Below, piece by piece: positions 16,165-23,747 of a stretch of 64,000 bases of DNA. Position 1 is the stretch's first letter. Each line of letters starts with the position of its first letter. Source of the stretch: Rhodococcus sp. 14-2483-1-2. Lineage in GTDB: Bacteria > Actinomycetota > Actinomycetes > Mycobacteriales > Mycobacteriaceae. Below the pieces are notes generated by a model. The model ran no database searches and was not told where the DNA came from. It saw only the letters and a list, made by a program, of their open reading frames with translations. Position numbers and translations under genes: made by a program. Location: the NCBI RefSeq assembly GCF_002259405.1, contig NZ_NPFW01000023.1, forward strand, positions 372,001-436,000, read 5' to 3'.

Positions 16165-17181
16165 ATGTCCTGCCGCCGCATCTCGCAATCCATCTGTCCC
16201 ACACCCGCCGATGTCGAAGCACTGCGAGGACCGTTCGTGGCCAAGGGAGCCAACGATCCGGTGATCCTCGAACTGCACACCGTACTGCGGGAATCGACCC
16301 CGGAGTGGCTGCCCAAGCTCGACGAGAAAGTGGAGCTCACACACGAACGCCTCGACAACGTCAAACAAGCCGTCTCAGTACGCATGGCCATCATCGAAGC
16401 TTTGCCGTCCAGCGAGGCTCAGGAGAAGGCGCTTCAGCAACTTGGGCACACGGACCAGATCGTCGAGGACATGCTCAGCGAACTCGGTGGCGTCGCACTC
16501 GGAGCGTCGACTAGATCGTTACCCACCCCAGAGCCCCAACGAGATCACTACTCCGGTATCGCGTGCCGCAGACGTCGCCTGATCGCCCCAGCAGCCCCAC
16601 AGACCGCCCATACGCCACAAGGGAGCATCTACGACCGAGAGCATGACCAACCGCCACGGAGACGAACTGAAGATCGGACAGAACTGGCTCGACCATCCGG
16701 CGCGGACCACCCGCCGCACACTGCGCATCGACCGTTTCGAGGCCGTCGGAACCGCGTACGCCGCAGCGGTGTGCACCGTTGTCTCAGCGTACGACCAGGA
16801 CACCGGTGTGGTCACCGAACCCGGCCGCGTGGTGAGCATCAAGATCGACAGCCTGCACACCACCGCGACCGGCAAGGGCTACCTGCGAGTGGACACCGAC
16901 GGCGCGTGACGAACCCCGGCGGCTGGATCGAACCTGTCGGGCCCGACCGGCACCATGACACCTCGATTGCGGATCGACTCGAGGGGCGAGAGATGAAGTC
17001 CACGTCGAAGCACGCACGGCACCAGGCATACAACATGCTGTCCTGGATCTGCCTCGTGCTGGTGATCGCGATGTCGGCATACGCAGGAGCGGCCGGGGCG
17101 GTACCGATGTGGCTCGCGGTCACCAATGCCATCGTGTTCGGGGCCATCGCCGTACATGCGATCCGCACAACCCGCCGGTGA
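16165..17181 (+). CDS. Paralogue of the first gene (118 residues) with a run-on reading frame
   Basis: Residues 1 to about 115 are homologous to the product at 54-410 (GPFVAKGANDPVI, LRESTPEWLPKL, MLSELGG). That protein stops here, but this frame has no stop until 17181. From about residue 125 to 275 the translation is Arg/Pro/His-rich and looks like antisense of nothing real, while another frame (16643-16909) carries a convincing gene. The last 62 residues coincide with a separate small membrane protein. I believe the true gene ends near 16510 and has lost its stop, perhaps by a one- or two-base change; a TAG sits at 16512 in another frame. GAGAGGA precedes ATG 16165. Confidence 0.55.
   Translation: MSCRRISQSICPTPADVEALRGPFVAKGANDPVILELHTVLRESTPEWLPKLDEKVELTHERLDNVKQAVSVRMAIIEALPSSEAQEKALQQLGHTDQIVEDMLSELGGVALGASTRSLPTPEPQRDHYSGIACRRRRLIAPAAPQTAHTPQGSIYDREHDQPPRRRTEDRTELARPSGADHPPHTAHRPFRGRRNRVRRSGVHRCLSVRPGHRCGHRTRPRGEHQDRQPAHHRDRQGLPASGHRRRVTNPGGWIEPVGPDRHHDTSIADRLEGREMKSTSKHARHQAYNMLSWICLVLVIAMSAYAGAAGAVPMWLAVTNAIVFGAIAVHAIRTTRR
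16643..16909 (+). CDS. Small conserved-looking hypothetical protein
   Basis: 88 residues in a frame overlapping the run-on of the previous ORF. Third codon positions are nearly all G or C, and the composition is balanced with alternating beta-strand-like segments (AYAAAVCTVVSAYD, GRVVSIKIDSLHTT, GYLRVDT), unlike the Arg/Pro-rich competing frame. It is probably the real product of this stretch. It is soluble; no family is recognised. Confidence 0.55.
   Translation: MTNRHGDELKIGQNWLDHPARTTRRTLRIDRFEAVGTAYAAAVCTVVSAYDQDTGVVTEPGRVVSIKIDSLHTTATGKGYLRVDTDGA
16993..17181 (+). CDS. Small two-helix membrane protein
   Basis: 62 residues from ATG 16993, preceded by GAGGGGCGAG. Basic N-terminus, then two hydrophobic helices (about residues 14-34 and 36-56) and a TTRR end. 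It is in frame with the long run-on ORF, but its own ribosome-binding site and compact two-helix layout support an independent gene. A strong hairpin follows its stop. Function unknown. Confidence 0.55.
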   Translation: MKSTSKHARHQAYNMLSWICLVLVIAMSAYAGAAGAVPMWLAVTNAIVFGAIAVHAIRTTRR

Positions 17182-17242
17182 GCGCACTGTGCCGCACTCT
17201 GAGCAGCGAATAGAGGCGCACCTGTAGCGGTGCGATACGCAA

Positions 17243-17277
17243 CGAAAAGCCCCATCCACGTGGACGGGGGCTTTTCG
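17243..17277. terminator. Bidirectional rho-independent-like hairpin
   Basis: An 11-bp perfect stem, CGAAAAGCCCC (17243-17253) with GGGGCTTTTCG (17267-17277), between the convergent 16993-17181 and lsr2 genes. The A-tract and T-tract within the stem let it work on both strands. Confidence 0.75.
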
Positions 17278-17324
17278 GCTGTCTCCGGCACGCGTCAGGG
17301 TGCCGAATTCTGGGGTGAGCTGGG

Positions 17325-17696
17325 TCAGTGCGCGGCGTCGTAGGCCTCGACGATGCTCTCGGGGATCCGGCCACGATCGCTGATCTGGTAGTCGTTGTCA
17401 GCCGCCCACTGCCGGATCGCACGCGTCTGCGCGGGATCACGTCGGGTGGCGGCGGTAGACGTTGTCGGCGTGGACGCCGCGACAGCGGGGGATGGCTTGC
17501 GTTTGCGGCCACCGACACGGGTGGCGTGCTGGATGTAGTAATCGAGCTTGCGGTGAAACTCGGTGGCGTTCTTGGTCTTCAAGTCGATTACGTACTCGAC
17601 GCCGCTGACCGCGAACTCGATCGTCCCGCTCGACTCGTCGTCGATGACCGTGCCGTCAATATCGTCGACCAATTGAGTTGTTACCTGTTTGGCCAC
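17325..17696 (-). CDS. lsr2: Lsr2-family nucleoid-associated protein
   Basis: 123 residues. The N-terminal dimerisation part begins AKQVTTQLVDDIDG, the Lsr2 signature; a Ser/Pro/Ala/Thr linker follows; the C-terminal DNA-binding part ends with IRQWAADNDYQISDRGRIP, including the RGR tripeptide that inserts in the AT minor groove. Lsr2 silences AT-rich, horizontally acquired DNA, and this copy sits directly beside the AT-richer island that begins near 17,900. GTG 17696 was chosen because GAGAGGA lies upstream. It is probably an additional, element-borne copy; that needs the rest of the genome to confirm. Confidence 0.9.
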   Translation of the reverse strand: MAKQVTTQLVDDIDGTVIDDESSGTIEFAVSGVEYVIDLKTKNATEFHRKLDYYIQHATRVGGRKRKPSPAVAASTPTTSTAATRRDPAQTRAIRQWAADNDYQISDRGRIPESIVEAYDAAH

Positions 17697-17917
17697 AGTG
17701 AAAAATCCTCTCATTGAAGAAATACGTTGATGTGTAGACCAGTTTAACGGGCGTGCGAACCAGCCGCTCCGATTGCGAGAGAAGTGGGAGCGCACTGTCG
17801 ACGTCTCACTGGATTACGGCCCGCCTCGACCCGCACTACGAACAAACGTCAGCCTAGTACGCTGTATTACTTGCCATGCAGATAAGATCTTGCACTTAAT
17901 AGGAGAGGTAGGCTGTT

Positions 17918-18753
17918 TTGTCAAGTTTCGCAGTAGGGGATCCATGGGTCTGGCGCGTTCCTGGTTTGAATGGGCCAAGGCGGGCTACTCAGCTTTTGGA
18001 AAGAGCTCGTAGAAATGCGGATCGCGGCTTGATCACCGACCTCACTAGTCTAAGTAATGTTTACTCCAACGGGGCAGTGCCGTTCGCGGCGCACCTGGCC
18101 TATCTTAGAAAGGACTCGGTCCTAAAGATCGAAATGCGAAATGCCCGTCGATCGTCGCATCCGCTGTATCGAGGATCAGTTGACAGTAGAGTTCGTGCGA
18201 TCGAGCCGTAGGAGACACTTTGACCCACTCGGTGTGACGTTACGACAACGAATCTGACGCTCAAAAGATTGCAGGAATGTACATGGAGGCTCTGACGGAG
18301 CAGGTGCAATGCGAGGAAGGTGTCATTGACGCCATCAACTGGTGCCTGTATGAAGTTATGGATAATGTATTCGCGCACAGTCACGCCGGCTCGGGATTTG
18401 TCATGATGCAACTCCACCGATTTGAACGACGCTGTGCCGTAGCCGTCGCTGACACCGGGATAGGAATTCAAAAATCTCTGTGGTGGTCCGAAAGAGCCAA
18501 ACTGCCTCTAGATGTTCTCAAAGACCCCTCTAATTCGATCGAATACGCGCTTGAGCAAGGTGCAACAAGCAAGGGGGGTGCACATCAGGGGAACGGTCTG
18601 TATGGGCTACGCCGCTCTGTCGAAGTTAACGGCAGTTCTCTCAATGTCACTCCCGGATGGGGTCATGGTCGTTTAGGGATGGTGTCAGCGCATTGTCGAC
18701 CGACCGCTGGCGAGCGTTGCCCGATAAGGAAGATAATGAGTCCACTATTGTAG
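17918..18753 (+). pseudogene. GHKL ATP-binding protein, frameshifted
   Basis: The C-terminal ORF (18277-18753) is a histidine-kinase-like ATPase: N box EVMDNVFAHS, G1 box ADTGIGI, and a G2-like GNGLYGLRRS. The N-terminal half lies in a different frame (17918-18211, TTG start after GGAGAGG) and has the usual lead-in of this family, LITDLTSLSNVYSNGAVPF. Between them (18190-18240) the frame moves at least twice: HFDPLGV is in a third frame and RYDNESDAQKIAG leads into the ATPase. The partner gene downstream encodes DUF4325, as in intact pairs. AT-richer than its neighbours. Pseudogene or sequencing errors. Confidence 0.65.
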
Positions 18754-18779
18754 ATTGACAGCTGGACTGCTCTCAGAAG

Positions 18780-19154
18780 GTGCGAATCGACGAAGCTCTG
18801 GGTAGTGCATATCCCATTAATGATCTGCTTGAAACTATTCAAGACGAAAGCAGTGTGTACCGCGTCTCGGTTAGTGAGATAGAAGAATCGCTTGGTTCGA
18901 GGAAACGCGGCGCTGAGATTCGCACACGCTTGGAGAATTACCTAAAAGCTGCTGCAGGGCAGCAATTTGTGGTTCTCGATTTCAAGGGTGTTGGGGTAGT
19001 TTCATCCAGTTTCGCTGACGAAGTTTTGGGCAAATTGGCGGCGGGAATCGGGGAGTTACAGTTCCGGCGGACGGTATTCATCGATAATGCATCGGTCACC
19101 AATCGATCGCTTATCGAGCGCGCTATTGCCCTCCGCATAAGTGAGATGGGTTAG
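18780..19154 (+). CDS. STAS-like DUF4325 protein
   Basis: 124 residues. The C-terminal 75 residues show the DUF4325 (STAS-like) core: QQFVVLDFKGVGVVSSSFADEVLGKL. This family is nearly always coupled with a GHKL ATPase like the one just upstream, recalling anti-sigma kinase/anti-anti-sigma switches. An N-terminal helical segment precedes it. GTG 18780 is the annotated start, but its ribosome-binding site is poorly placed, so a slightly different start is possible. Codon use is AT-richer than the surroundings. Confidence 0.7.
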   Translation: MRIDEALGSAYPINDLLETIQDESSVYRVSVSEIEESLGSRKRGAEIRTRLENYLKAAAGQQFVVLDFKGVGVVSSSFADEVLGKLAAGIGELQFRRTVFIDNASVTNRSLIERAIALRISEMG

Positions 19155-19302
19155 CGAAAGTAATACGTATCGCAGGTGAACCAATCCGCCGTTGTGATAA
19201 AATGACCTCTGATTCAAAGTCGCTGATACTTCACCCAATGCCCGGCTAGCTGTAGACCGCTTCGGACACGCTCGATTTCTTTAAATTCGTGCAAGGGTGT
19301 TG

Positions 19303-20742
19303 TCACGGACGCGCTAGTAACTTTGACCCGTCGCCGAGCGCGAGTCGAGATGGCCCGCAGTGGCGGCAGTCCGGTGACTTGGCGGGTTCGTTCTCCACGA
19401 CCTCGTCGGTCATTGGGTGGTAGGTAACCCAGTGGTCAGCGCTTACATCCGGGTCTGTGAGGCCGCCGATGGTCATGAGCCAATCGTCGACGGCGCGTGA
19501 TGCAGCGACGGCGTTGAGAGTGATTACGCTCGGTGCGTGGACGGTGTCATCGTCGACATACCGTTGTCGGCGGCGTTGGACCTCACTGGTGGCTTCCTCG
19601 GTGAGTCGCGATGCGGGGATCAGGCCGTTGCAGAGTAGACACCCGCTACCTGGGCTGCTCATCCTGGAGACGGAGAAGATGTCCGCAATGTCATTGTCGA
19701 TAACTGTGACTTTCGAGCCCACTTGTGTGTTGGGAATAAGGTATTGGTGGGTGACGGAGTTGACCAGGCGGCGGGCGAGCGCGGAGTCGGCGGCGAGGAA
19801 GATATGATCGCAGTCGGTCAGTAGTGCGGCGTTGTCGGCGTCGACGACTGAGCGCGGTACGGCGGTGATACGTGTCGTTTTTGATGCCTGGTGGGCAACT
19901 CTGGCGGCGATCTTCACTTTAGGGGTCGCCAGGCGGGCACCGAGTCGTTGCATCCAACGTGGGCGCGCGTCGTCCTGGAGTACGGGCCAGGTATCGGCTC
20001 GGCGGGCACCGACGACACGGGGTAGGTTCGTCGGATCGATTCGGTCCGGGTCGATGAACACGAGTTCTCCTACCCCGAGTCGGGCTAAGTACTCGGCGAT
20101 GAGCGAGCCAATGCCACCGAGGCCGACTACGGCGACTTTGGAATCGGCCAGGATCGCTTGTCCGCGGTCACCGAAGATACGGGTCTGACGGTCGTATGTC
20201 GGATCCGCCGTTCGCGCCGGTACCGGTTCGGGAGTGATGGTCAGCTGGGGCCGCCCTGTTACGCGCAGATGTGTGATGCTGTGGCGGTTACCGTCATCGG
20301 TCCAGATATCCCCAGCGACAGCGTTTTTCGCAAATACTAGGGCACCGACGGGGACGCCGTCGTTGATGTCCAGCAGAGCGGGGTACCCGCGTTCATGGGA
20401 TGACATGTCCGTCCTGGAAAAAGCGACGCCGTCGCGTCCGCCGTGGTTGTGCACCGCGAGGTAGGCGAGGCCTTCCTCCGCACAAGAATCGATGGTGTCG
20501 GCGACGAACTCCGCCGTCAGCTTCCGGTAGCCGCGGCTGCCTTCGATGTAGTCGATGCCATCGACTGCCGGCACCACATCATGCACGAGAAGCCTTGTTC
20601 CGCGGGCACTTCGGGCGGTACCGCACCGCAGGATCGCACCGTGCTCGTCCCCGTCGCCGGGGAACAGGTGCGCATGCAAAACTGCCCACTGGTCCCCGGT
20701 TATTACGACCGACCATGGGCCGTTCACTGTTCGTTCAGCCAT
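19303..20742 (-). CDS. JAB deubiquitinase-like / ThiF-E1 fusion
   Basis: 479 residues. Residues 1 to about 150 are a JAB/MPN metalloprotease domain: the Glu in EHGAIL and the JAMM motif HNHGG then SRTD. Residues 190-440 are an E1/ThiF domain with VVGLGGIGS nucleotide-binding loop and IDPDRIDPTNLPR. Two CxxC pairs (CLLC and CRHC) probably hold zinc. The two activities, isopeptide cleavage and adenylation of a ubiquitin-like C-terminus, are the two ends of a bacterial ubiquitin-like cycle. It overlaps the E2-like gene by 19 bases and ends the seven-gene minus-strand block. No evident catalytic Cys beyond the zinc pairs. Confidence 0.85.
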   Translation of the reverse strand: MAERTVNGPWSVVITGDQWAVLHAHLFPGDGDEHGAILRCGTARSARGTRLLVHDVVPAVDGIDYIEGSRGYRKLTAEFVADTIDSCAEEGLAYLAVHNHGGRDGVAFSRTDMSSHERGYPALLDINDGVPVGALVFAKNAVAGDIWTDDGNRHSITHLRVTGRPQLTITPEPVPARTADPTYDRQTRIFGDRGQAILADSKVAVVGLGGIGSLIAEYLARLGVGELVFIDPDRIDPTNLPRVVGARRADTWPVLQDDARPRWMQRLGARLATPKVKIAARVAHQASKTTRITAVPRSVVDADNAALLTDCDHIFLAADSALARRLVNSVTHQYLIPNTQVGSKVTVIDNDIADIFSVSRMSSPGSGCLLCNGLIPASRLTEEATSEVQRRRQRYVDDDTVHAPSVITLNAVAASRAVDDWLMTIGGLTDPDVSADHWVTYHPMTDEVVENEPAKSPDCRHCGPSRLALGDGSKLLARP

Positions 20743-21122
20743 TTGAGTACTTTCAGTACCTTCGTTGCGGCCGTGTCGATAGCAGGGTCGAGTCGGTTGC
20801 TACGTCGAGATAGCTGTGTTCCGGGCACACCATGGGGGCCCCATGTAACCGATTGGAACCCGTCTCTATGGGCGGCTCCGTCTTTGCGACGAAGGTCAGG
20901 TCGTACGAACAGCGGGTACACATCAGCTTCCGGGTACGGAAAGGTGATCTGAAATGCTATCCAGGAGGTCTCCTGCTCGTAGACCGGCCCGAGGTCTACG
21001 GCGTTGATCGTGACCCAAGCTCCACCCGCACCGTCGCTGTCGAAAGTGACGGTGCCGTCCGAGAATGTCTGCCTGAGCTCCTCAATCGCCTCCATGATTG
21101 CATCGGTCGTCGTCGTGCTCAC
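20724..21122 (-). CDS. E2-fold protein lacking cysteine
   Basis: 132 residues with the E2/UBC-like core: strand GGAWVTINAV, then WIAFQITFPYPEADVYPLFV, matching the FP-YP segment of E2 enzymes, a TWGP turn and C-terminal helices ending VLKVLKWLNE. It contains no cysteine at all, so it cannot form the thioester of classical E2s and may act as a binding or scaffold protein. GTG 21122 overlaps the multi-ubiquitin stop by four bases, and its end overlaps the JAB-E1 gene. Confidence 0.75.
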   Translation of the reverse strand: MSTTTTDAIMEAIEELRQTFSDGTVTFDSDGAGGAWVTINAVDLGPVYEQETSWIAFQITFPYPEADVYPLFVRPDLRRKDGAAHRDGFQSVTWGPHGVPGTQLSRRSNRLDPAIDTAATKVLKVLKWLNEQ

Positions 21123-21763
21123 GAGTTGTCATCCCCATCGTTGGCGCGGAACTCGTCATCGTTGCGGACACGAATCTGCTCGTCGTCGCCGACCGGCTTG
21201 AACTTTGGACCGTTCTTGCGGGCAAGGAGGAAATCGGCTTTGATAGGCACCCCCTGATCGACCGCGGACTTCTTGATCGACGCGCCAGTCTGCCGGATGC
21301 CATCGAGGACGACGGCACGGCGATTGATGGTGACTCGAATCTCCCTCTTTGGAAGAGGTTTGGTAAAGAACCGATCTCCGTTGACAACGGAAACGAGCTC
21401 ACCGGCATCGATCGGATCGTCGAGGTCGTCCTGGATGTCCTTCCAGATCCCGTGATCATCAGGAACCGCGGGTGCAGGCAGGGCCCGGAGTTGGCTCTCG
21501 GTCAGCACCGCCGTGCGAACTTCGTAGGGAGTCTTGTCGATGTAGATCGTGCGGGGCCGGTCTGTGAAGAACCGCATGTCGTGCGTGAGAGCGACCGGCT
21601 CCGTCGGGGAGACTGGGTGATCCTGTGCGCCATCGATATCGAGCCACAGGTTCTCTGGCTGCGGGGAGACGAGTGCACGCAGCTGAGCGCCATTGAGGCG
21701 TTGCTCTTTAAGGTCGATCGGTTCGCCGTCGATGTAAATTCGGGCGTTGTCCTTGGGGGCCAC
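21119..21763 (-). CDS. Multi-ubiquitin-domain protein (three beta-grasp repeats)
   Basis: 214 residues from GTG 21763 (GAGAGGAG six bases upstream; the open frame continues to 22081). Three tandem ubiquitin-like units begin at ARIYIDGEPI, RTIYIDKTPY and REIRVTINRR; the first two end in the strand MRFFTDRP or DRFFTKP. This matches the multiubiquitin family found with JAB-E1 and E2-like genes. The C-terminus is acidic (NDGDDNS) with no Gly-Gly, so processing or non-covalent use must be considered. It should be the substrate or modifier of the system. Confidence 0.8.
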   Translation of the reverse strand: MAPKDNARIYIDGEPIDLKEQRLNGAQLRALVSPQPENLWLDIDGAQDHPVSPTEPVALTHDMRFFTDRPRTIYIDKTPYEVRTAVLTESQLRALPAPAVPDDHGIWKDIQDDLDDPIDAGELVSVVNGDRFFTKPLPKREIRVTINRRAVVLDGIRQTGASIKKSAVDQGVPIKADFLLARKNGPKFKPVGDDEQIRVRNDDEFRANDGDDNS

Positions 21764-21869
21764 GGTGGGCTCCTCTCTGTCTTCTCTGCCGGGCGGTGTT
21801 GCCCGTTCGACAGCTATAGACGGGACAACTTGCGTATCGTCCACGGCTCGGTACCTTCGGATCGCGAGG

Positions 21870-22772
21870 CTACCTAAGGCTTCTGGTGAGAACGTGTTCG
21901 ATGCAGTGTCTCCACTGCTCGTATTCTGTCTTCTGAGCGCGGTATTGGTAGGCCTCGTGTCCAAGAAGTGTCCGCGCGTAGTCCTCGTCGCCGTTGGTAG
22001 TTCGCTCGTGGACATGGGGACGCCAGCGCGGTTCTTGCAGCTCCCGTCGAAGGTCGTCCGGTAGTGGTGCAGTTCGCTCAAGGACTTCGCTGACTGAGAT
22101 TTTGGCGGCGGTCGCGAGTCGTTCGGCTTCGTCGAGGGCCAATGGTTCGTTGCCCACCTGAATTGCGGTGGCGCGTGACTGCGGCACCTGCAGAGCGCTC
22201 AAGATGGTCGTCAACGGGAGGTGTGATTGGGGGATAGAAGTAGCCGCGGCGGCGGCTTGCCACGACGGTGCAGTCTCGAGCACGTCGAGCGCGTCGAACA
22301 GGTTGGCGACGGCGAGCGCAGCGCCGGAGGAGATGTGGGGCTCGGCGTGCCCTCTACGAATTCCTGACATCACCTGGTCGTTTGACGTGGCTTCTTTAAC
22401 AAGCCGGAGCAGGGGCTTGGGGAGCACTGCAATTTCCGCGCCCAGGGTCGCGAAAGGAACCGAGGCTACAGTGTCCGGCCAGACCACAATGGGGCCGTGG
22501 AGAGGGCTGGCATCATCCTCGATTACTACGGCCGCAAGATTCTCGACCTTTGGTTCCAAGGTGGCTGGAAACACCACGGCCTGCGCAGCTGCATCGTCGA
22601 TGCTCTCAACGATGACCACGACGCTGACATCTCGCCAATAGGCCTGACGTAGCTGACCTGGCGCGACGTCATCGGTTGGCTGTGCGCTTCGGAGTAGGCC
22701 GCTGTGCCGTTTCGGGCCGATCGGAAAACGTTCGGAGATCGCGAGCCATCGCTCGGATGCATCAGACGGCAT
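21870..22772 (-). CDS. Hypothetical protein of the ietAS/ubiquitin-like block
   Basis: 300 residues, unassigned. The N-terminal 120 residues are strand-rich (PGQLRQAYW, VSVVVIVESID, HGPIVVWPD) and faintly recall PemK-like SH3 barrels. The middle and C-terminal parts are helical, with a possible Xre-like DNA-binding segment around LALDEAERLATAAKISVSEVLE. Its start overlaps the end of the sigma-like gene by 11 bases, and it lies 106 bases before the multi-ubiquitin gene. The position makes it a candidate adaptor or regulator linking the two halves of the block. Confidence 0.6.
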   Translation of the reverse strand: MPSDASERWLAISERFPIGPKRHSGLLRSAQPTDDVAPGQLRQAYWRDVSVVVIVESIDDAAAQAVVFPATLEPKVENLAAVVIEDDASPLHGPIVVWPDTVASVPFATLGAEIAVLPKPLLRLVKEATSNDQVMSGIRRGHAEPHISSGAALAVANLFDALDVLETAPSWQAAAAATSIPQSHLPLTTILSALQVPQSRATAIQVGNEPLALDEAERLATAAKISVSEVLERTAPLPDDLRRELQEPRWRPHVHERTTNGDEDYARTLLGHEAYQYRAQKTEYEQWRHCIEHVLTRSLR

Positions 22773-23733
22773 GAGAGTCCTCCATCTTCACACGGTCCCG
22801 TGACGGGACATCGAGCGAATCGTTCAACACGAGAAAGAGCAGGATTGTCAGAACGTCTCGGCTTCGGCCGTTGTCGCCCGCCAGCTCCGTGAGGCGGGCC
22901 CGAAGCTTGCCGATGACGTTGTAGGCGCTGGAGCGCCCGATTCCTAGTTCACTGGCCAATTTTGCCGCGTCTACGCCGACGCGGAGCGCGATGACTTCGT
23001 TGTTGCTCAGGAGCGGAAGCAGCTGTCGGGCAAGGTACTCATTGCTGAGTTGCGCCTCGGTGGTATCAGTGCTCTCGAGACTTGGAGTGGTGCCTTCGAT
23101 GATCTCCCAGTCCACATCGACCGTTGCGGTGAGGGCATCTCCGGTTTCCAAAACTGAGGGAAACCGTTCTGCGCAAATGCGAGTGAGAGTGCTCACGTGC
23201 AGTCTGCCTGCTACGACGAGGAGCCGCCGCAGCATCTCTTCCAGCTGACCTACGCGCCCAAGCCTCATGGAGCCGCTTCCAGTCGGGAAGACTACCTCAA
23301 CCGTGGCTTCGGCTGCGAGTATGTGGAGTTCGGTGTCGGTAACCGGGCGGTCGATGTCCTCGTCGCCAGTGAGGAACCAATAATGTTTCGCCGCTGACGG
23401 AGTGAACATATCGGAGCGTTCGAGACGCTTCTCGAGCCGGTTGCGAAGCGCGCCCCAAGGTTGCTTTCGTGTGCGGTCGATAAGCCACCGCTCGACCCAT
23501 TTGCGTGTCTCTTGTTTGGCGGCTCTGTCATCGGGCAGTGAGGTGATGACGTTGGCGAAGCCAGCACCTTTATCCTCGAAAAAGCCGTTGACGAAGTCGT
23601 CCACGTCCCCAGACTCCCGAAGGAGAGGAAATCTGGGAAGTTGTTCTGTGACGACGGTGCGCATCATGTGGAGCGCGGACCGCCCGAGGGATCCGCGGGC
23701 GAGCGCTTCGTCGCGGATGAGTGTCGTCGTCAC
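22762..23733 (-). CDS. Sigma-factor-like HTH protein of the island
   Basis: 323 residues from GTG 23733, 14 bases after the protease stop with GGAG upstream; the open frame extends further but overlaps the protease. The N-terminal half is helical and charged. The C-terminal region (about 245-300) has a sigma region 4-like pattern: LLPLLSNNEVIALRVGVDAAKLASELGI then SSAYNVIGKLRARL. It may sense or regulate, driving this operon, or be an effector regulator. No anti-sigma gene is visible. Assignment to a named sigma family is not justified. Confidence 0.6.
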   Translation of the reverse strand: MTTTLIRDEALARGSLGRSALHMMRTVVTEQLPRFPLLRESGDVDDFVNGFFEDKGAGFANVITSLPDDRAAKQETRKWVERWLIDRTRKQPWGALRNRLEKRLERSDMFTPSAAKHYWFLTGDEDIDRPVTDTELHILAAEATVEVVFPTGSGSMRLGRVGQLEEMLRRLLVVAGRLHVSTLTRICAERFPSVLETGDALTATVDVDWEIIEGTTPSLESTDTTEAQLSNEYLARQLLPLLSNNEVIALRVGVDAAKLASELGIGRSSAYNVIGKLRARLTELAGDNGRSRDVLTILLFLVLNDSLDVPSRDRVKMEDSHAV

Positions 23734-23747
23734 GTCGATGCTCCGTG

